A DNA stretch of 64,000 nt from Ruminococcaceae bacterium OttesenSCG-928-A16 (GTDB taxonomy: Bacteria; Bacillota; Clostridia; Oscillospirales; Ruminococcaceae): positions 1 to 64,000 of the forward strand of contig JAJDJP010000002.1 in assembly GCA_030267215.1 (NCBI GenBank), given 5' to 3'. Of the stretch, positions 60,947 through 64,000 are shown one piece after another; the first letter of the stretch is position 1, and every line of letters starts with the position of its first letter. Under the pieces are notes generated by a model. It searched no databases and had not been told where the DNA came from. It worked only from the letters and a program-made list of their open reading frames with translations. Made by a program: the position numbers and the translations under genes.

Positions 60947-61031
60947 CTTGCCGTCCTCAACTTTCTGCAATAGTATGGCTGGGTTATTTTGCGCCAATTT
61001 GGCGTTTGTTGTACAGGATACAAACCAGATT

Positions 61032-61769
61032 TTATCGAATAACCAGCGGTACATCGTGCCCGGCTATGCGGTGGGCAATGGCATCAAACACTTGTTTTTC
61101 TACGCTGTTTTTAGGTAAAGGGGTGCCGGTTGCGCCCGCTTTTAAAATGGCGCCGCTATCGGGTATTACCCCCAAAAGCCTTGCCCCAACAATGTCTATC
61201 GCTTCATCTAAATCTCTTAAAACGCCGCTGTTTAAAATTTGTTGGGGGTTTACTTTGTTTAAAATTAACCGCACAGTGCCTGTTTCTCCCGCACCCAGTT
61301 CATCGGTTACCAGGCGGCCATCGCGCAGGGCAACGGGGTCGGCCGTAAGCACCAGCACCACACGGTGTGCCACCGCCGTTGCGGCACTGTATGCCGCCCC
61401 AAGGCCAGCGGCAGTATCTATCAAAATATAATCGAAATGAGGGCGCATTTTGTTGCAAAGCACCCGCAGGTTTTTGGTGGTAATAACCCCGCCCGCATAC
61501 GGTGCAGAAATAACCGACAACCCATTATAAGCAGAGCTTTGCACAATAGCCTTGTTGGGCTCGCATCGGCCCGAAAGCACGTCCTCTATATCGTAAACTG
61601 TTTGCCCGCTTACGCCGGCAATAATGTCCACGCTGCGAAGGCCAGAATCCAGCTCGATGAGCAGCACACTTTTGCCAAGGGCAGCAAGTGCCCCGCCCAC
61701 CAAAACAGAGGTGGTTGATTTTCCGGTGCCACCTTTTCCGGACACAAACGCAATTATCAGTGCATCCAT
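61032..61769 (-). CDS. minD: MinD-like ATPase, C-terminally short
   Basis: A 245-residue ParA/MinD ATPase with the deviant Walker A KGGTGKST (12-19), [20 protein letters not shown] and the [13 protein letters not shown] switch region. Bacterial MinD is normally about 265-270 residues and ends with an amphipathic membrane-targeting helix; here the chain stops at [12 protein letters not shown]. minC and minE are not present on either side, so the usual division-site role is doubtful. GGAGG lies 13 bases before ATG 61769, rather far. It is preceded by 318 bases of non-coding DNA. Confidence 0.87.
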   Translation of the reverse strand: MDALIIAFVSGKGGTGKSTTSVLVGGALAALGKSVLLIELDSGLRSVDIIAGVSGQTVYDIEDVLSGRCEPNKAIVQSSAYNGLSVISAPYAGGVITTKNLRVLCNKMRPHFDYILIDTAAGLGAAYSAATAVAHRVVLVLTADPVALRDGRLVTDELGAGETGTVRLILNKVNPQQILNSGVLRDLDEAIDIVGARLLGVIPDSGAILKAGATGTPLPKNSVEKQVFDAIAHRIAGHDVPLVIR

Positions 61770-61815
61770 AGAATAAGGGGTACCTCCGAAAATAATTTGT
61801 TTGCTGTTCTGAATA

Positions 61816-61845
61816 ATTGTAGCACAAATAGAAGGGGTTGCACAA
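61816..61845 (-). promoter_or_regulatory. Candidate promoter of minD-mgsA
   Basis: Minus strand TTGTGC (61840-61845), 18-base spacer, TACAAT (61816-61821). The rest of 61846-62087 shows no ORF resembling a cell-shape gene. Confidence 0.45.
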
Positions 61846-62087
61846 CCATATTTTTGTATTTTTAGCTAAAATTTTACATAAAACACAGTGCAAAGTTGTG
61901 CCTTTGCATAAATATCGGCTATTTATAACCTGTTTTGGTACAATTTTTCTGCCAAAAAATGGGCATTTTTCACTGGCTTACAAATAGCCAAAACGGGTAA
62001 TTTTTGCACGATGCCCCAGCATTCGCATAAAAATAGTGTAAAAATTTTACCAAAAGTATGCCTATGTGCTTTGGCTAAGTTAAAACA

Positions 62088-62273
62088 CTAGCTGCTTTGT
62101 GCCAGCACACTGCTTTGGCTGGTTTGGCTGTTGGCCTCGGCGGCATATTGTGCACCTTGAATAAGCTGAAACTGCACCAGCCGGGCAATAAACAGCACCA
62201 AAATAATGCCCAGCAGCACCGCAAGGGCAATGGTGCGGCGTTTAAAGCCACTATCTTTTTGTTTGGGCTCCAT
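62088..62273 (-). pseudogene. mrdA: N-terminal remnant of penicillin-binding protein 2 (MrdA)
   Basis: A 61-codon frame: polar start (EPKQKDSGFKRR), membrane helix (TIALAVLLGIILVLFIARLV), then QFQLIQGAQYAAEANSQTSQ, which matches the region just before the RGxIxDRNG box at the start of PBP2 pedestal domains. The frame stops right there (VLAQSS then TAG). A GGAAGG site precedes ATG 62273. The catalytic transpeptidase domain is absent; downstream DNA shows no continuation in any frame I checked. It lies 24 bp after maf, where the shape genes usually stand. Confidence 0.75.
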
Positions 62274-62297
62274 TTTTTTGCACCTTCCTAAACTATT

Positions 62298-62867
62298 TTA
62301 CAGTATACCCAGGCGCACCAGCGTGTTATACAATGCTGCCACCGGCAAGCCCATAACATTGTAATAGCAGCCATTAATGCGCGGAATAAACCGTGCCGCC
62401 GCACCCTGTATGCCATAGCCACCAGCTTTGTCGTACGGTTCATCGGTTTTTGCGTACGCCACAATATCGGCGGGGGTTAGGGGGGCAAATTCCACCCCTG
62501 TAGTTTCGGTAAAAGCGGCGGCGGGCGGGTTGGTACCCGGCTGGTAAATACACACGCCGGTGTGCACAAGGTGCACCCGCCCCGCAAGGGCGGTTAGCAT
62601 GGCAATGGCTTCGGCTTGGTTTGCGGGTTTGCCAAGGGCGGCACCGTCCAGCTCCACCACTGTATCGCAACCCACCACAACGCTGCCGGGGCTTGCACCA
62701 AACACTGCCGCCGCTTTTAGCTGCGCCAGTTTTAGCGCCAACTGTGCCGGGTTGGCAGCCTGCACGGCGTGTTCGTCCACCTCTGCTGTTTCTACCACAA
62801 AATTTTGTGTTACCAGCTGCATTAGCTGCCGCCGCCGTGGGCTTTTAGAGGCCAATATAATTGCCAT
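62298..62867 (-). CDS. maf: Maf family nucleoside triphosphate pyrophosphatase
   Basis: A 189-residue Maf/Ham1-like pyrophosphatase. ILASKSPRRRQLMQLVTQNF, VETAEVDEH, VVGCDTVVELDGAALGKPAN and DKAGGYGIQGAAARFIPRIN are the family blocks. Maf proteins hydrolyse dTTP, UTP or modified nucleotides and are linked to septation arrest. ATG 62867. Second to last gene of the dut-DUF4321-maf set. Confidence 0.95.
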   Translation of the reverse strand: MAIILASKSPRRRQLMQLVTQNFVVETAEVDEHAVQAANPAQLALKLAQLKAAAVFGASPGSVVVGCDTVVELDGAALGKPANQAEAIAMLTALAGRVHLVHTGVCIYQPGTNPPAAAFTETTGVEFAPLTPADIVAYAKTDEPYDKAGGYGIQGAAARFIPRINGCYYNVMGLPVAALYNTLVRLGIL

Positions 62868-62898
62868 TACACCCCACCTTAAACTATTTTATGCGTTT

Positions 62899-63165
62899 TT
62901 ATCGAATTTTTGTTTTGTTGTACAAAAAGATAGACAGCGCAATAGTGATGATTTGCGCCACCGAAATGCGCATGGTAAACCCAAAACTAAGCTGAAGCAC
63001 CGAAAGGTTTAGCACAAAAGGGCTATCTGGGTTAAAGCCAATGCCATCGGCATAAGAAAGCCAGCGCAAAAAGCTAATATTTTGGCAAGCCGAAGCGAGC
63101 ATAGCACCCACCACAATGCCGGCCAACAGGTAAAAGATAAGCAATAAATTTCGTTTCAATTTCAT
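62899..63165 (-). CDS. DUF4321 small membrane protein
   Basis: An 88-residue protein with two to three hydrophobic segments (LLLIFYLLAGIVVGAMLASA near the start, VLQLSFGFTMRISVAQIITI near the end). This layout and position beside maf match DUF4321, found next to maf and the mre genes in many Clostridia. Function unknown. It sits between dut (23 bp) and maf (31 bp). ATG 63165. Confidence 0.8.
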   Translation of the reverse strand: MKLKRNLLLIFYLLAGIVVGAMLASACQNISFLRWLSYADGIGFNPDSPFVLNLSVLQLSFGFTMRISVAQIITIALSIFLYNKTKIR

Positions 63166-63188
63166 AACTACCCCTTTTTCAAACTTTT

Positions 63189-63629
63189 TTATTTTACCCC
63201 GGTAGACCCAAACCCGCCCTGCCCACGCTCGGTATCACTCAAAGCATCTACCCCCACAATTTGGGGCAGCAGCACCGGCATGCAAACCAGCTGGGCAATG
63301 CGCTCGCCGTGGTTAATTTTTATTGTTTTGCTTGAAAGATTGACCACCAGCACCGCCACTTCGCCACGATAGTCCGAATCGATAACGCCAACGCCGTTTG
63401 CCATGGCAAGGCCCTGCTTTAGCGCCATGCCACTGCGGGCAAACACCAGCGCCACGGTTTCGGCATTGGGTAGCTCTATAGCAAGGCCGGTGGGCACCGC
63501 CATGCGCTGCATAGGCTGCAAAACAATGGGGGCATCGCAGCAGGCGCGTAGGTCTATGCCAGCAGCCCCTGCTGTGGCTTGTTGTGGTATTTCCGCATTG
63601 GGGTGAAGCTTTTGTATCTTTAATTCCAT
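63189..63629 (-). CDS. dut: dUTP diphosphatase
   Basis: A 146-residue trimeric dUTPase. The five family motifs appear as AGIDLRACC, ARSGMALKQG, GVIDSDYRGEV, GERIAQLV and RGQGGFGSTG. It removes dUTP and supplies dUMP for thymidylate. ATG 63629 follows AGGAGG by 10 bases; an upstream frame to 63680 is rejected. First gene of the dut-DUF4321-maf set. Confidence 0.96.
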   Translation of the reverse strand: MELKIQKLHPNAEIPQQATAGAAGIDLRACCDAPIVLQPMQRMAVPTGLAIELPNAETVALVFARSGMALKQGLAMANGVGVIDSDYRGEVAVLVVNLSSKTIKINHGERIAQLVCMPVLLPQIVGVDALSDTERGQGGFGSTGVK

Positions 63630-63678
63630 AGTTGGTAATCCTCCTAAATAGTCGCAATAATCTGTCAAAATCAAAGGC

Positions 63679-63844
63679 AAACACCCGCCCCTCTCGGGGC
63701 ACCCTCTTTAAAAAGGAGGGTTAATCAGTTGCTTCATTTTGCCATATATCTTTCATTATAGGCAGTAAGCCAAAATTTTACTCAATGGTCTGCCCTGTGC
63801 CCTCTTTCATAAAGAGGGTGGCTGGCAGAGCCTGACGGGTGTTT
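63679..63844. repeat. 166-bp element with matching inverted ends
   Basis: AAACACCCG (63679-63687) and ACCCTCTTT (63701-63709) on the left are matched in inverse order by AAAGAGGGT (63811-63819) and CGGGTGTTT (63836-63844) on the right. Internal hairpins GCCCC/GGGGC and CCCTCTTT/AAAGAGGG. No ORF. It looks like a MITE-type or interspersed palindromic element. Confidence 0.6.
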
Positions 63845-63902
63845 TACGCTGACCGCCGTACGCTATCAAAAAATCAAACCGCCCATAATGGATGCAGTGC
63901 AA

Positions 63903-63980
63903 GGAAGCAAAAAAATGTGCAAGAGCGCATATACTTATATGTAACCACCACACATTTTTGCAGATGACGACGCAGTGCGC
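63903..63980. repeat. Structured repeat unit, copy C
   Basis: Same order of elements as copies A and B at 23.6 kb: GGAAGCAA, outer stem AATGTG/CACATT, inner hairpin CATAT-actt-ATATG, then GCAGATGACGACGC. The flanks carry a 19-base direct repeat (63865-63883 and 63982-64000, one mismatch) with a 117-base period, so a tandem array probably continues beyond the window. Confidence 0.65.
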
Positions 63981-64000
63981 CATCAAATAATCAAACCGCC

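Noticed and set aside
1..64000. tRNA or rRNA genes, prophage or transposase genes
   Set aside because: No cloverleaf with a GGTTCGAATCC-type arm, no rRNA stretches and no transposase, integrase or phage structural proteins were seen.

Overview
The window looks like a chromosomal segment of an anaerobic Firmicute of class Clostridia, most likely a gut Oscillospiraceae/Ruminococcaceae-type bacterium. The grounds are the gene families (ntp-type V-ATPase instead of an F-type one in this stretch, FeoA-FeoA-FeoB, LUD protein, PadR/DUF1700/DUF4097, DUF4321-maf), strong AGGAGG ribosome sites, many TTG/GTG starts, TTGACA/TATAAT promoters and intrinsic terminators. No rRNA, tRNA, CRISPR array, transposase or phage gene was seen. 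Species-level assignment is not possible from the sequence alone.

Layout. 1-2.8 kb: an ECF-transporter S component, a MATE exporter behind a short attenuator-like leader, and a GNAT acetyltransferase. 2.8-11.9 kb (minus strand): a complete nine-gene V-type ATPase operon in the Enterococcus hirae order F-I-K-E-C-G-A-B-D; the K subunit keeps all Na+ ligands. 12.3-15.6 kb: fructose-6-phosphate aldolase/transaldolase with a two-gene transketolase (non-oxidative pentose phosphate pathway), then a LUD-domain protein. 15.7-23.4 kb (minus): MATE exporter with a coupled 49-codon ORF, 5-formyl-THF cyclo-ligase, an MacB/FtsX-like ABC exporter pair, a nitroreductase. 23.5-27.2 kb: repeat pair, Ca2+-type P-ATPase and its TetR regulator. 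27.2-30.4 kb: ferrous-iron operon feoA-feoA-feoB plus a Cys-rich FeoB-associated peptide, with three matching palindromes. 30.4-41.3 kb: pncB, D,D-carboxypeptidase, PlsC, HAD phosphatase, two GT2 glycosyltransferases, CmpB-like membrane protein, a second ECF S component behind an attenuator, ruvX. 41.3-47.2 kb: an AT-rich orphan, lysS, greA, a divergent EF-G-like GTPase, and a remnant methyltransferase. 47.4-51.5 kb: unknown acidic protein, AraC/GyrI regulator, and a PadR-controlled envelope-stress operon. 51.9-57 kb: serC-serA, a DUF4870 membrane protein behind a large hairpin leader, a GH13 alpha-glucosidase with an extra N-terminal domain. 57-64 kb (minus): dut-DUF4321-maf-[PBP2 stub]-minD-mgsA and hisS-aspS, ending in repeats.

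Most notable. The 60.5-63.7 kb block looks like an eroded version of the clostridial maf-mreBCD-mrdA-minCDE-rodA-mgsA cluster: only the flanks, a solitary MinD without its membrane-anchoring tail and the first 61 codons of PBP2 are left, which suggests loss of rod-shape genes (a coccoid lineage). A roughly 120-bp repeat unit occurs twice near 23.6 kb and again at the right edge, and its two hairpin stems show compensatory base changes. Several leaders (807-900, 40690-40830, 54359-54500) look like structured regulators I could not assign to a known riboswitch class.
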